Part shown: in pieces, positions 16,004-24,754 of the stretch
How positions within the stretch are numbered: the stretch's first letter is position 1
Layout: every line of letters begins with the position of its first letter
The notes under the pieces: model-generated
What the model saw: the letters and a program-made list of their open reading frames with translations, nothing else
Database searches by the model: none
What the model was told of the DNA's origin: nothing
Origin: CADBRN01 sp050944685
Lineage (GTDB): Bacteria > Bacillota > Clostridia > Lachnospirales > Lachnospiraceae
Assembly (NCBI GenBank): GCA_050944685.1
Contig: JBMNRP010000020.1
Coordinates: 1 to 49,909 of the forward strand
DNA: 49,909 nucleotides
Direction of reading: 5' to 3'
Translations under genes and position numbers: made by a program

Positions 16004-16699
16004 TTACTCGATCGTTGAAAAGTAATACCCGACGCCCCACTTGGTATGGACGTACTTCGGCTCGCTCGGATTGTCCTCGATCTTTTCGCGGAGTCTCCGG
16101 ATATGGACGTCGACGGTTCTCACGTCTCCGGGATACTCGTACCCCCAGACGATATTCAGCAGATTTTCCCGGCTGTATACCTTGTTCGGATTAAATACGA
16201 GAAGCTTCAGAACATCAAACTCCTTCGCGGTCAGATTGACCTCTCTTCCCTTGATGAACACGCGGCGCGCGTCCACATCCATCTTCAGGTCACCGATCTC
16301 GACGATCCGGGACTGCTCTTCCTGCTCGCGGGCACGCTTCGTGCGGCGGATGATGGCCTTCATGCGGGCCTTGACCTCCAGGATATTGAAGGGTTTTGTA
16401 ATATAGTCATCCGCCCCGTACTCCAGGCCGAGAATCTTGTCCATATCCTCGCCCTTCGCCGTCAGCATGATGATCGGAACATTGGAAAATTCCCGGATCT
16501 GCTGGCAGACCTCGAATCCTGACAGCTTCGGGAGCATGACATCGAGCAAAATAATATCATATGTGTTTTCTCTCGCCAGATGAAGGGCTTCCTCACCGTC
16601 ATAGGCGACGTCGGTCTCCATGCCGTCCTGCTCCAGAGAAAAGCATATCCCTTTTACAATCGCTTTTTCGTCATCAACAACTAGTATTTTTCTCGCCAT
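16004..16699 (-). CDS. OmpR-family response regulator
   Basis: 231 residues. A receiver domain (about 1-120: KILVVDDEKAI, phospho-acceptor Asp in ILLDVMLP, switch Lys in DDYITKPFN) and a winged-helix DNA-binding domain (about 135-230: LTAKEFDVLKLL, VDVHIRRLREKIED, WGVGYYF). The closest broad match is the WalR/PhoP group. I chose ATG 16699 (MARKILVV), with AGGAG nine bases before it. No kinase gene follows it; the nearest is at 3916-5310, beyond the PurF-like and hydrogenase genes, and is its probable partner. It follows comEA after about 50 bases, so the two share a transcript. Confidence 0.93.
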   Translation of the reverse strand: MARKILVVDDEKAIVKGICFSLEQDGMETDVAYDGEEALHLARENTYDIILLDVMLPKLSGFEVCQQIREFSNVPIIMLTAKGEDMDKILGLEYGADDYITKPFNILEVKARMKAIIRRTKRAREQEEQSRIVEIGDLKMDVDARRVFIKGREVNLTAKEFDVLKLLVFNPNKVYSRENLLNIVWGYEYPGDVRTVDVHIRRLREKIEDNPSEPKYVHTKWGVGYYFSTIE

Positions 16700-16749
16700 A
16701 TTCTGATACTCCTGCGGACCCCCTCCGCACACTGATACCGCCGGTTCTG

Positions 16750-17481
16750 TCAAACCGCGATCTTATCCTGCAGCTTCGCGTACATCTTTTCTTTGATTCC
16801 TTCGATCTTCATGATGTCCTCAATGGATCGGAAGGATCCGTTCTCCTCGCGGTAGGCAATGATCGCCTCCGCGCGGGATTCGCCGATGCCGGGAAGCGTC
16901 ATGAGCTCTTCCTTCGTCGCGGTATTGATATTTACTTTTGCGTTTTCTCCTGCGTTACCTGCCGTCTGAGAAGTTCCGGTTCCCGAGTCGGAATTTCCCG
17001 CTCCTCCGGCAATTCCGGAAACTCCGCCGGACGCCGCTTCTTCCGCCGTCAGCACCGTGATCTGCTCCCCGTCCTCCAGGATCTGTGCCTGGTTGAGGGA
17101 TCTGGAATCCGCATTCTCCGTAAATCCTCCGGCAGCCTGGACGGCCTCATAAACCCGGCTGTCCGCCCGGAGCTGATACACGCCCGGATTTTTCACGGCT
17201 CCGCAGACATAGACATAAATCAGCGGAACGGCCTGAGCCGATTCTTTCCCGCTCCCGCTGCCGGAAGCTGTGCTCCCGGTTCCGTCTTTTTCTGACCCGC
17301 CGCTCTTCTCTGCATCGCCGCCTTCACCGGTCACGCCGGAATCCGCGGACCCGCCGTCATCCGCTTCCGCAGAAGCGGCCTCTGTCATGGAAGATCCGGA
17401 AATGACCACTTCATAGCCGCGGCCGCAGGACGAAAAAAGCAGAGCAAACGCCATCAAAAAGATCCATGTTTTCTTTTTCAT
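16750..17481 (-). CDS. comEA: ComEA-like competence DNA-binding lipoprotein
   Basis: 243 residues from ATG 17481, which is preceded by GAGG. The N-terminus MKKKTWIFLMAFALLFSSC ends in a lipobox-like LLFSSC, so the protein may be lipid-anchored. A Gly/Ser/Ala/Glu-rich low-complexity linker (about 30-85) is followed by an SLBB domain (about 88-150: VYVCGAVKNPGVYQL) and a second Gly/Ser linker. The C-terminal helix-hairpin-helix DNA-binding domain (about 180-243) contains VNINTATKEELMTLPGIG. ComEA binds incoming double-stranded DNA at the cell surface and hands it to ComEC. It is unusual here only in being about 14 kb from comEC. Confidence 0.93.
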   Translation of the reverse strand: MKKKTWIFLMAFALLFSSCGRGYEVVISGSSMTEAASAEADDGGSADSGVTGEGGDAEKSGGSEKDGTGSTASGSGSGKESAQAVPLIYVYVCGAVKNPGVYQLRADSRVYEAVQAAGGFTENADSRSLNQAQILEDGEQITVLTAEEAASGGVSGIAGGAGNSDSGTGTSQTAGNAGENAKVNINTATKEELMTLPGIGESRAEAIIAYREENGSFRSIEDIMKIEGIKEKMYAKLQDKIAV

Positions 17482-17535
17482 TGCCCACCTCACAGCAGTT
17501 GCAAACGCCGCGAGGTCCCCTGCAATTCTGTTATC

Positions 17536-17564
17536 ATTGTAAAGGATTCAGGGGGCAAATTCAA
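17536..17564 (-). promoter_or_regulatory. Promoter of comEA and the response regulator
   Basis: Minus-strand -35 TTGAAT (17564-17559) and -10 TACAAT (17541-17536), 17 bases apart, about 55 bases before the comEA start. A CCCCTG/CAGGGG inverted repeat flanks the -10 and could be an operator. Confidence 0.65.
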
Positions 17565-17658
17565 GGCAGTACACAGAAACGCACTGCCGCATTTTTTCAG
17601 ATTTTCCCGGACAGGAAGAAAATTTTTCGCGGAAATCCCGGCGAAGATCATTCCTCCC

Positions 17659-18921
17659 TCACTTGGTTTTCCGGTTGATATATTTGTTCCGGGTCTTGGA
17701 GTACACGATCTTCTGGCTTCCGTAGAGACCGTAGTAGCCCGAAAACGTATAGGCGAAAGCGATCGCCAGAAAATAATACGGTATCCCCGCGTATCCGAAC
17801 ATCTCGAAACACAGAAGCAGCGAGGCGATCGGGCAGTTGGTGACTCCGCAGAACATCGCGGCCATTCCGATCGCACAGCTGGTCGGGACGCTCGTGCCGA
17901 AAAGAGTGGCAAACGTGCATCCGAAGGACGCCCCGATGTAGAGAGAGGGAACGATTTCGCCTCCCTTGAAACCGGCTCCGAGCGTGAGCGCGGTAAACAG
18001 CATTTTCAGAAGAAATGCGTACAGGGGAATTTTCCCCTCAAAGGCGAGCTCCACCACATCCATTCCCGCTCCGTTATAGATAGTGGTGCGGAGAAGGAAC
18101 GTCAGCGCGGCCACGATTCCGCCGCCGACCGCGATGCGGAGATACTGATTCGGAAAAAAACTCTTATAAAGCTGACCCGCCTTGTGCAGAAGCCAGCAGA
18201 AAAAGCTGCTCAGCAGGGCGCAGAGCAGAGCCAGAATCACACAGAGTACGGCATTATTCAGGGTAAATTCCGGCGTGGTATTGACGCGGAAAACATCTCC
18301 TTCGGCTCCCAGGAACTCACTGAAGGAGGTGGCGACCAGCGCGGAAAGCACACAGGGGATGAGGGCCGAGTAATACAGGACGCCGACGCTGGAGATTTCC
18401 ATCGCCAGCAGCGCAGCGGACATCGGCGTTCCGAACAGTGCGGCGAAAGCGGCGCTCATTCCGCACATGGTAATCGTCTTGATGTCGCCCCTTTTCAGTC
18501 TCAGGGCGCGCCCGACGTTCTGTCCGATGCAGCCCCCGATCTGAAGAGCGGCGCTCTCCCGGCCGGATGAACCGCCGAACATGTGCGTGATCGCGGTAGA
18601 TACAAAAATCAGCGGCGCCTTCTTCAGCGGAACGCTCTCGTTGCCGGAAATGGATAAAATGACGAGATTGGTCCCCTTATCCTCCAGATCTCCCGCGGCT
18701 CTGTAAAGGAACACGATGAAAAGACCGGCGGCGGGCAGGAATGCTATGATCCACGGATTTTCCATGCGCAGCTTCGTGGAAAAATGAAGTGCATAATAAA
18801 AGCCCGTGATTACGCCTCCGACCAGAAAGCCCATCCCGCAGCCGAGTAAAATCCATTTGACCAGATAAATACCGTCACTGATCAGACGGTGCTTCGGTAT
18901 CCTGTTCCAAATATTCACCAT
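17659..18921 (-). CDS. CLC-family anion transporter, possibly fluoride/proton type
   Basis: 420 residues with about ten to eleven membrane segments. It has the CLC signature GGSSGRESAALQIGG, which keeps the gating glutamate of GREGP, and GAGFKGGEIVPSLYIGA in the second half. The first anion-site motif, GSGIP in standard CLCs, is replaced by a KGTNLVI segment. Together with KKAPLIFVSTAITHMFGG this resembles, from memory, the CLC-F fluoride exporters. Other CLC antiporters remain possible. No fluoride riboswitch can be placed before it, because only 21 bases separate it from the upstream methyltransferase gene, with which it is probably co-transcribed. Confidence 0.88.
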   Translation of the reverse strand: MVNIWNRIPKHRLISDGIYLVKWILLGCGMGFLVGGVITGFYYALHFSTKLRMENPWIIAFLPAAGLFIVFLYRAAGDLEDKGTNLVILSISGNESVPLKKAPLIFVSTAITHMFGGSSGRESAALQIGGCIGQNVGRALRLKRGDIKTITMCGMSAAFAALFGTPMSAALLAMEISSVGVLYYSALIPCVLSALVATSFSEFLGAEGDVFRVNTTPEFTLNNAVLCVILALLCALLSSFFCWLLHKAGQLYKSFFPNQYLRIAVGGGIVAALTFLLRTTIYNGAGMDVVELAFEGKIPLYAFLLKMLFTALTLGAGFKGGEIVPSLYIGASFGCTFATLFGTSVPTSCAIGMAAMFCGVTNCPIASLLLCFEMFGYAGIPYYFLAIAFAYTFSGYYGLYGSQKIVYSKTRNKYINRKTK

Positions 18922-18942
18922 GGCAGCAATCTCCCGCTTCGA

Positions 18943-19560
18943 TTACTTCTGACAGAGAATGCACAGCCAGTGAAGATCCTGTGCGTGATCAATCCCGATT
19001 TCCGAAAAGCCCGCTTCCTTCAGAAACGCACAGAGCTCATGCTCTTTATAGCCCGCCGTCTCTTCACTGCTCCAGACATCCTCTTCCACCGGAATCCCGT
19101 CGCTGGAATTTACGATCAGAAAAATCCCGCCCGGTTTCAGAATACGGCGCACTTCCCTGAAGCTCTCAGCCGGCCCGGGCCAGTAGATGACCGTGTCAAA
19201 GGCGGTCGCCAGGTCGGCTACTTCATCTTTAAACGGAATATCTTTGACATCCCCGAAAATGATCTTGCATCGTTTTTCGAAAATCGCCTGCCGGTTGACC
19301 GACTCCGCCTTCCTTACCGCGACTTCTGAATGATCAAGTCCGAGCAGCTTTGATCCCCGGAAGCGTTCCAGCAGCTGCTTTGCATTGCGTCCTCCGCCAC
19401 ATCCGAGCTCCGCAATTACACGGGGCGATATCCCTTCCAGATGAGAGATTCCCCAGTCCGAACATTTGGCGCTTCCTACATTCATGCCGCTGACGGCCAT
19501 CTTTCCGAGCATCCCCTCCGGTTTCTGGAGGCTCTGCTGAAATTTCGATAATACTCCCAT
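18943..19560 (-). CDS. Class I SAM-dependent methyltransferase
   Basis: 205 residues. The Rossmann-type methyltransferase fold is shown by motif I AELGCGGGRNAKQLL (about residues 50-64), an acidic strand end LLGLDHSEVAV, FGDVKDIPFKD, and the post-core LREVRRILKPGG-like segment SFREVRRILKPGGIF. The substrate cannot be read from the sequence; the general look is that of the UbiE/Methyltransf_11 group. It precedes the CLC gene by 21 bases on the same strand, and there is no obvious functional link between the two. Confidence 0.88.
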   Translation of the reverse strand: MGVLSKFQQSLQKPEGMLGKMAVSGMNVGSAKCSDWGISHLEGISPRVIAELGCGGGRNAKQLLERFRGSKLLGLDHSEVAVRKAESVNRQAIFEKRCKIIFGDVKDIPFKDEVADLATAFDTVIYWPGPAESFREVRRILKPGGIFLIVNSSDGIPVEEDVWSSEETAGYKEHELCAFLKEAGFSEIGIDHAQDLHWLCILCQK

Positions 19561-19596
19561 TGAGCAATCCCCGTTCTGCCGCCCTCGATGGCGGCA

Positions 19597-20823
19597 CTAT
19601 TCTGTTTTTCTGTTTCTTCGCGGAGTCTCCCGGCTCTGCGTGACGCCTCTCACCAGTGTCCCGATCCAGGTGTGATGAACCTTCATGGCGCCCTTCGGAC
19701 AGAACTCCTGACAGCAGAAGCACCGGATGCATCTGCTCCGGTCAATCTCCGGCTTTCCGAGCCGCATCGAAATGGCCTTTGCCGGGCAGACCTTCGCGCA
19801 TTGCGCGCAGCCGACACACTCGTCCGGCTTTACCTGAGGCCGCGTCGCAAAAACGGCGTTCATCACGGAATTGGCAATCCGGCTCATCGGGCCGATTCCC
19901 GAACTGAAATCAATTCCTACGGTGTGAATATCCGTCTGAAAATCCGGAGTGACAAAAGGCGTGATGTCGTCCCCTGCCCTCTTCGTCTCTTCGAAGGAGG
20001 CAGGTCCCAGCCCGCGCGCCGCCGCCCTCGAAATCGTCGCCACGTCCTTCCCGGAAAGACCGATCAGATGGGCGCAGACGACATCGAGATCATACGGCGA
20101 TTCACTCGCCAGCAGCAGTCCGATATGGCGCTTCGTCCCCGCCGTCGGACCATTTCCTTCCATGCAGTCCACCGCGTCGACGATATTGATAGCCGGGCGG
20201 AAATATTCATTCAGGTCAATCAGCATGTCCGCGAAATCCCCGATCTCGGGAAAACGCATGTGGTACTCCGGCTTCGTCATCCCCGGAATCGTCCCGAACA
20301 TGTTTTTCACAGCGCACGTCATCTTCAGCATGCCGTGCGTCTTCAGCTTGCAGAAATCTATGATCTGATCCGCGTCATCCAGCCAGCCCGTATAGGAAAA
20401 CTGCTTCGCCGCCTTCCCCTCCGGAAAAGAAGCGTTATGCACCGAAAAATCCTCGTTCAGGCGGGCTCCCGCCTCTTCCGCCGCGGCCAGACCGCAGGTC
20501 CGGTAAACGCCGTTCAGATGGGACGCGGTGTAAGTGCCCCCGGGGCTGTCCCCGACGATCACTTCCGCTCCGCGCTCTTTCAGCATGCGGGCGAGTTCCG
20601 CGACAAGAACCGGATTCGTCGTCGCCGCTTTTTCGGGAGCGCGCGCCGCGATCAGATTCACCTTGATCGCGATCTTCATCCCGGGCCTCACAAACGAAAG
20701 ACCTCCCAGAGGCTCCAGCACGCGGGTCAGCGCACTGCGGACATTTTCCACACTGTAATCCGGGCACGCCGCTGCCGCCACCGTATGATTTCTTTCCTGC
20801 TTTACAGGTCTGTTCATATGCAC
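19597..20823 (-). CDS. DUF362 protein with a C-terminal 2[4Fe-4S] ferredoxin domain
   Basis: 408 residues. The first 300 form a DUF362 domain (KIAIKVNLIAARAPE, VIVGDSPGG, DFCKLKTHGM, CAVKNMFGTIPGMTK). Residues about 315-375 form a bacterial ferredoxin with CVGCAQCAKVCP and CIRCFCCQEFCP. Proteins of this type are common in anaerobes, and their reaction is unknown. The start is uncertain: GTG 20823 has AGAGG seven bases before it, while ATG 20817 is two codons later. It stands alone between a methyltransferase and a DMT transporter, with no clear partner. Confidence 0.88.
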   Translation of the reverse strand: MHMNRPVKQERNHTVAAAACPDYSVENVRSALTRVLEPLGGLSFVRPGMKIAIKVNLIAARAPEKAATTNPVLVAELARMLKERGAEVIVGDSPGGTYTASHLNGVYRTCGLAAAEEAGARLNEDFSVHNASFPEGKAAKQFSYTGWLDDADQIIDFCKLKTHGMLKMTCAVKNMFGTIPGMTKPEYHMRFPEIGDFADMLIDLNEYFRPAINIVDAVDCMEGNGPTAGTKRHIGLLLASESPYDLDVVCAHLIGLSGKDVATISRAAARGLGPASFEETKRAGDDITPFVTPDFQTDIHTVGIDFSSGIGPMSRIANSVMNAVFATRPQVKPDECVGCAQCAKVCPAKAISMRLGKPEIDRSRCIRCFCCQEFCPKGAMKVHHTWIGTLVRGVTQSRETPRRNRKTE

Positions 20824-20909
20824 GCAAAGCCTCTTTCCATTTCATTTCGTACTGCTATTGAGGATTATACCATGCAAACAGGAGGACAAAATGTATTTCT
20901 TAAAATTCA

Positions 20910-21887
20910 TTATGACAACCGGGAAGCCGCCTTCGGGTCCGGGAGCTGCGCCAGGATGACGCCGGCGAGCACCAGCGCGCAGCCCAGAATCTCCCGCGGC
21001 GTCAGCGCGTCACCCAGAACGATCCACCCGGCGAAAACAGAAATCACCGATTCCAGACTCATCAGAAGGGCCGCCGTCGTCGGGTTCAGTCCCTTCTGGC
21101 CGACGATCTGCAGGGTAAAACCGACGCCGGACGAAAGAATGCCGGCGTACAGAATCGGCCCGGTACAGGCGACGATGGATGACCAGGAAGGTGTCTCGGC
21201 AAGTCCCGCCACAACCGCGGAACCGATTCCCGATACAATCATCTGCACGCAGGAGAGCTGAATGCCGTTCGTCTTCTGCACGAAATGATCGACACTCAGA
21301 ATGTGCAGCGCCCAGAAGCAGGATCCGCACAGCGTGATCAGGTCCCCTTTGTTAATGGAAAACCCCTTCCTGACGCAGAGGAAGAAAAATCCGGCTACAG
21401 CGAGAGCCACGGCTGCCCAGACAAGGGGACTGCATTTTTTCCGGAAGAGGATCCGGCTGATCACCGGCACCAGAATGATATACAATGCCGTCACGAAACC
21501 GCTCTTCCCCGCCGTCGTATAGACGAGTCCCATCTGCTGGAAGCCGCTTGCCGCAAACATGCACAGTCCGACGACAACGCCTCCCTTGAGAAGATTTTTT
21601 CTCCTCTCTTTCGCAGGGAGGGACAAGCCGGGGATTTCATTCCCGCGGTAATTCACCGCCAGCGGGTCAATCCTTCCCGTGCCGATACCCAATGGAAGCA
21701 GCACCAGCGAGCCGACTGCGCACCGGCACATATTGAATGTAAACGGACCCAGCCCGTCCATCGCGACGCTCTGCGCCACAAAGGTTGTGCCCCAGAAAAA
21801 AGTTGCCAGAATGAGATACAGGGAATGGCGGAACCGGATTCCCTTTCCGCCTTCACCTGATGCGGATACAGGATTCATTGTGCTCAT
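20910..21887 (-). CDS. EamA/DMT-family transporter
   Basis: 325 residues with ten predicted membrane segments in two five-helix EamA repeats. The first repeat begins near 20 (LYLILATFFWGTTFVAQSVAMDGLGPF), and the second near 175 (GDLITLCGSCFWALHILSVDHFV). The ends ALLMSLESVISVFAGWIVLGDALTPREILGCALVLAG match the family, in overlapping pieces. DMT carriers export or import amino acids, sugars or other metabolites; the substrate is not predictable. The start ATG 21887 has a poor ribosome site. Confidence 0.92.
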   Translation of the reverse strand: MSTMNPVSASGEGGKGIRFRHSLYLILATFFWGTTFVAQSVAMDGLGPFTFNMCRCAVGSLVLLPLGIGTGRIDPLAVNYRGNEIPGLSLPAKERRKNLLKGGVVVGLCMFAASGFQQMGLVYTTAGKSGFVTALYIILVPVISRILFRKKCSPLVWAAVALAVAGFFFLCVRKGFSINKGDLITLCGSCFWALHILSVDHFVQKTNGIQLSCVQMIVSGIGSAVVAGLAETPSWSSIVACTGPILYAGILSSGVGFTLQIVGQKGLNPTTAALLMSLESVISVFAGWIVLGDALTPREILGCALVLAGVILAQLPDPKAASRLS

Positions 21888-21917
21888 TATTCTTGTAATC
21901 GTCTGTTTTGAAAAAAA

Positions 21918-22694
21918 TCATTTCGATCTGTTTGAATATTTCTTCAGGGCGGCGGCGAGGCGGTCCGGAGCGTATCTCGGGCCCCGGACATTTGTGACGC
22001 CGAACTCTGTTTTTAACCGCTCCCGGGAAAAGAGCGTTTCCGGGTATCGCGTGAGAAGCCTGAGGATCATCATTCTCCCGCTCCGGAAATGTTCCCTCAT
22101 GTCCCCTTCCGCAGGGAGATCGGTCTCCACCGCCTGACAGCGGTAAAGGATCGCGCCGATCGGAACGCCCGCGTAAATGTAGACGATATCGCCCGGCCGG
22201 ACGCTGCTGCTCTGCGTCCAGGTGACCGTGTCCGTCTCATCGAAAAAGTGCCTCGGATCCGCGTATGAATAATTCGCCGGAAGGATCCACTCCGCCTTCC
22301 CGCGGCGGCGCGCCGCCGTCTCTTTCGAGGCAGTCGCGAGAAAGCTCTCGTCGAGGAGACGGAAAACCGACGGATCCTTTACGCTCCCGTCGAGACGGAC
22401 GCTCAGCCATTTCTCCCGGTTCATGTGCCAGGCGGGCAGAAACCCCTTCTGGGAAAGCAGCAGGTCGTGCATGGCGCGGTCCGGAACCTTCACATTCAGA
22501 AGATCGGCTCCCTCCTCTGCCGCACATCCGGCTGCCTCCCCCCGAACATACATCACGATACCGTACCATTTGCGGTTATCCGCGTGCCGCAGAACCGCAT
22601 AAGAGGGATACCGCTTCCAGAGATATTCCGGGGAGGTTCCATAGGTTTTCTTCGCGTAATCGAGAATCCGCTCCCGCTGTGACTGCTTTTCCAT
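21918..22694 (-). CDS. MmcQ/YjbR-like protein with a C-terminal EVE/PUA-like domain
   Basis: 258 residues from ATG 22694 (MEKQSQRERILDYAKKTYG). The N-terminal ~115 residues match the MmcQ/YjbR fold (SPEYLWKRYPSYAVLRHADNRKWYGIVMYV in overlapping pieces, then the typical DLLLSQKGFLPAWHMNREKW). These proteins have a cyclic DNA-binding-like fold but little-known function. The second half (about 155-258) starts SVRPGDIVYIYAGVPIGAI, which looks like an EVE/PUA-type nucleic-acid-base-binding domain. The pairing could indicate sensing of modified nucleotides (inference). The ribosome site is distant (AGAGGA, 13 bases), so the exact start is uncertain. Confidence 0.75.
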   Translation of the reverse strand: MEKQSQRERILDYAKKTYGTSPEYLWKRYPSYAVLRHADNRKWYGIVMYVRGEAAGCAAEEGADLLNVKVPDRAMHDLLLSQKGFLPAWHMNREKWLSVRLDGSVKDPSVFRLLDESFLATASKETAARRRGKAEWILPANYSYADPRHFFDETDTVTWTQSSSVRPGDIVYIYAGVPIGAILYRCQAVETDLPAEGDMREHFRSGRMMILRLLTRYPETLFSRERLKTEFGVTNVRGPRYAPDRLAAALKKYSNRSK

Positions 22695-22877
22695 CCGAAT
22701 GAACCGTTCCTCTCGTACATTCCCGTCTTCGGGATTTCGCGGGCGTTTTTCCGGTTCTCCGGTTCGGCGAAAAAGCAAAGCGGACGAGGAATTTTTCCTT
22801 CGTCCGTCTGGAGTCCGCGATCGGAAAATCGTGAAAGTATGTCCCGTGATTCATCAGCTGATAATAATATATTACCA

Positions 22878-22960
22878 TGAAAAAAAGCGGACTGCCACCC
22901 GCGGGACCTGAAGAGAAGCTGATATTCTCCCGGAGCCGCGGACGGTATTCTCCGCTTTTT
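22878..22960 (-). terminator. Probable terminator of the lipid operon after accA
   Basis: Minus-strand outer arms AAAAAGCGGA (22960-22951) and TCCGCTTTTT (22891-22882), with GC-rich inner pairing and a run of T at the end. It begins 23 bases after the accA stop. Confidence 0.6.
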
Positions 22961-22982
22961 CTGATCCGTATTATTTTTCTTA

Positions 22983-23891
22983 TTAGAACGAAGATCTTCG
23001 GCCGGCCTCCGGAAACACCGGAACGTTTGAGAGAAACTGTCTGTCCCTGCCCGGCATCGTTTCGAATTGCTTCTTCTTTTCAGTCGTCTCGACAAATTCT
23101 CCGATCCTGCGGAATTTTTCATGTCGTTCCCGAAGGATCTCGTCATCAGACATCGTTCTGTATCGCGCAAGGCTGCACGCAAGTGAACGGTCCAGTCTTT
23201 CGTAGACAAAATCCGGGGCGGTCTGCGCGCCAAAGCACGGTTCCTCGATAATCTCGTCACAGACTCCCGCAGAGAGAAGGTCTTCCGCGGTCATCTTCAT
23301 GACATCACAGGCCTCCCCGGCACGATTGGAGTCTTTCCAGAGAATCGATGCGAATCCCTCCGGGGAGAGAACGGAAAACACCGCGTTTTCCAGCATCACA
23401 ATGCGGTTTGCCACACTGATGGCGAGAGCGCCTCCGCTGTTTCCCTCTCCTGTCACGACAGAAATGATCGGAACGCGAAAATGGCTCATGGCGGCCAGAT
23501 TTCTCGCAATCGCTTCCCCCTGTCCGTGCTCCTCTGCCTCCATTCCCGGATAAGCCCCGGGTGTGTCAACAAATGTGATGATCGGACGTCCGAATTTCTC
23601 CGCCTGATTCATGATCCGAAGCGCCTTCCGGTAACCTTCCGGGCAGGGCATACCAAAATGGCTGACTATGTTTTCCTCGGCGCAATGGCTCTTGAAGTGT
23701 CCCAGAACGGTAACCGGAATTCCGTGGAAACGGGCAATTCCGCCGCGGATGCTTCTGTCCTCATCATAGAGGTGATCCCCCTTCTGCTCAAAAAAATCAG
23801 TAAAAAGGTGATCCAGAAAATCGCCCAGATGAGGTCTCCGGATGTTTCTCTCAATCGAGAGGCGCTCGCAGGGTTTCAGATTTTTGTTCAT
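22983..23891 (-). CDS. accA: Acetyl-CoA carboxylase carboxyltransferase, alpha subunit
   Basis: 302 residues, a normal length for AccA. With AccD it moves the carboxyl group from carboxybiotin to acetyl-CoA to make malonyl-CoA. Typical pieces are RPHLGDFLDHLFTDF, SHFGMPCPEGYRKALR, TFVDTPGAYPG and GEGNSGGALAI, which form the crotonase-like acetyl-CoA site. GGAGG lies eight bases before the ATG. It is the last gene of the lipid-synthase operon. AccB and AccC are not in the window, so this pair must work with biotin components from elsewhere. It is either a dedicated malonyl-CoA supply for the megasynthase or the cell's main carboxyltransferase. Confidence 0.96.
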   Translation of the reverse strand: MNKNLKPCERLSIERNIRRPHLGDFLDHLFTDFFEQKGDHLYDEDRSIRGGIARFHGIPVTVLGHFKSHCAEENIVSHFGMPCPEGYRKALRIMNQAEKFGRPIITFVDTPGAYPGMEAEEHGQGEAIARNLAAMSHFRVPIISVVTGEGNSGGALAISVANRIVMLENAVFSVLSPEGFASILWKDSNRAGEACDVMKMTAEDLLSAGVCDEIIEEPCFGAQTAPDFVYERLDRSLACSLARYRTMSDDEILRERHEKFRRIGEFVETTEKKKQFETMPGRDRQFLSNVPVFPEAGRRSSF

Positions 23892-23932
23892 GTTTCTTTC
23901 CTCCTGATTCCTCCTCGTATCTCCCTTCGCGC

Positions 23933-24736
23933 TTACATGGCTTTTCCCTGTTTCTCCCCGCAGTGAAGACGGAGAAGATCAATCAGGGTCCGGCGAAGCT
24001 CGGAACGCTCGACGATTCGGTCGACAAATCCGTGCTTTTCCAGATATTCGCTTCTCTGGAAGCCCTTCGGAAGCTTTTTCCCGATGGTCTGCTCGATCAC
24101 GCGGGGGCCGGCGAACCCGATCAGCGCGCCCCGCTCGGCGAGCGTAATATCCCCGAGGGAAGCAAACGATGCTGTGACCCCTCCCGTGGTCGGATGGGTC
24201 AGGCAGCTGATGTAAAATCCTCCCCGCCGGGAAAATTCCTCGATTGCGTCGGCGGTCTTCGCCATCTGCATCAGAGAATATATTCCCTCCTGCATTCTCG
24301 CTCCGCCACTGGCCGAGAAGATGATCAGAGCGGTGCGGTTTTCTGTCGCGTATTCCACGGCCCGCGTGATTTTTTCCCCGACCACACTGGACATGGATCC
24401 CATCAGGAATCCGGAATCAATGACGGAGACCGTCGATGGGATTCCCCCGATCGTCCCGACGGCCGTCAGTGCGGATTCCTTCAGTCCTGTCTTATCCTGA
24501 GCCTTTTTCAGTTTTTTCTCATAGTCCGGGAACGCGAGCGGATTTTCACTCTCCAGTCCCGCGTCGATTTCCTTTGCGCTTCTCGCGTCAAAGACCGAAG
24601 CGAGACGTGCCCTGCCCGGCATCGGCAGATTCTTCCCGCATACCGGACAGACATACAGATTTTTCTCCCACCGGGAGACAAGCTGCCTCCTCTTGCATGA
24701 CGGGCAGGTAACAAATAGATCCGACATAACATCCAT
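23933..24736 (-). CDS. accD: Acetyl-CoA carboxylase carboxyltransferase, beta subunit
   Basis: About 267 residues. The N-terminal zinc ribbon has the pairs CPSC and CPVC; the rest is the crotonase-like carboxyltransferase domain (SVIDSGFLMGSMSSVVGEK, FSASGGARMQEG, TGGVTASFASLGD). It forms the alpha2beta2 carboxyltransferase with AccA. Start choice: the AAAGGAGG ribosome site directly abuts an ATG at 24748, so the usable start is probably ATG 24736 (MDVMSDLF) or 24727. It lies between EFR1 and accA with short gaps, all in one operon. Confidence 0.96.
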   Translation of the reverse strand: MDVMSDLFVTCPSCKRRQLVSRWEKNLYVCPVCGKNLPMPGRARLASVFDARSAKEIDAGLESENPLAFPDYEKKLKKAQDKTGLKESALTAVGTIGGIPSTVSVIDSGFLMGSMSSVVGEKITRAVEYATENRTALIIFSASGGARMQEGIYSLMQMAKTADAIEEFSRRGGFYISCLTHPTTGGVTASFASLGDITLAERGALIGFAGPRVIEQTIGKKLPKGFQRSEYLEKHGFVDRIVERSELRRTLIDLLRLHCGEKQGKAM

Positions 24737-24754
24737 GGGCTTTTCCATCCTCCT

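Noticed and set aside
17659..19600. A fluoride riboswitch in front of the CLC gene
   Set aside because: Only 21 bases separate the CLC gene from the methyltransferase gene, and I found no fluoride aptamer pattern upstream of the pair.
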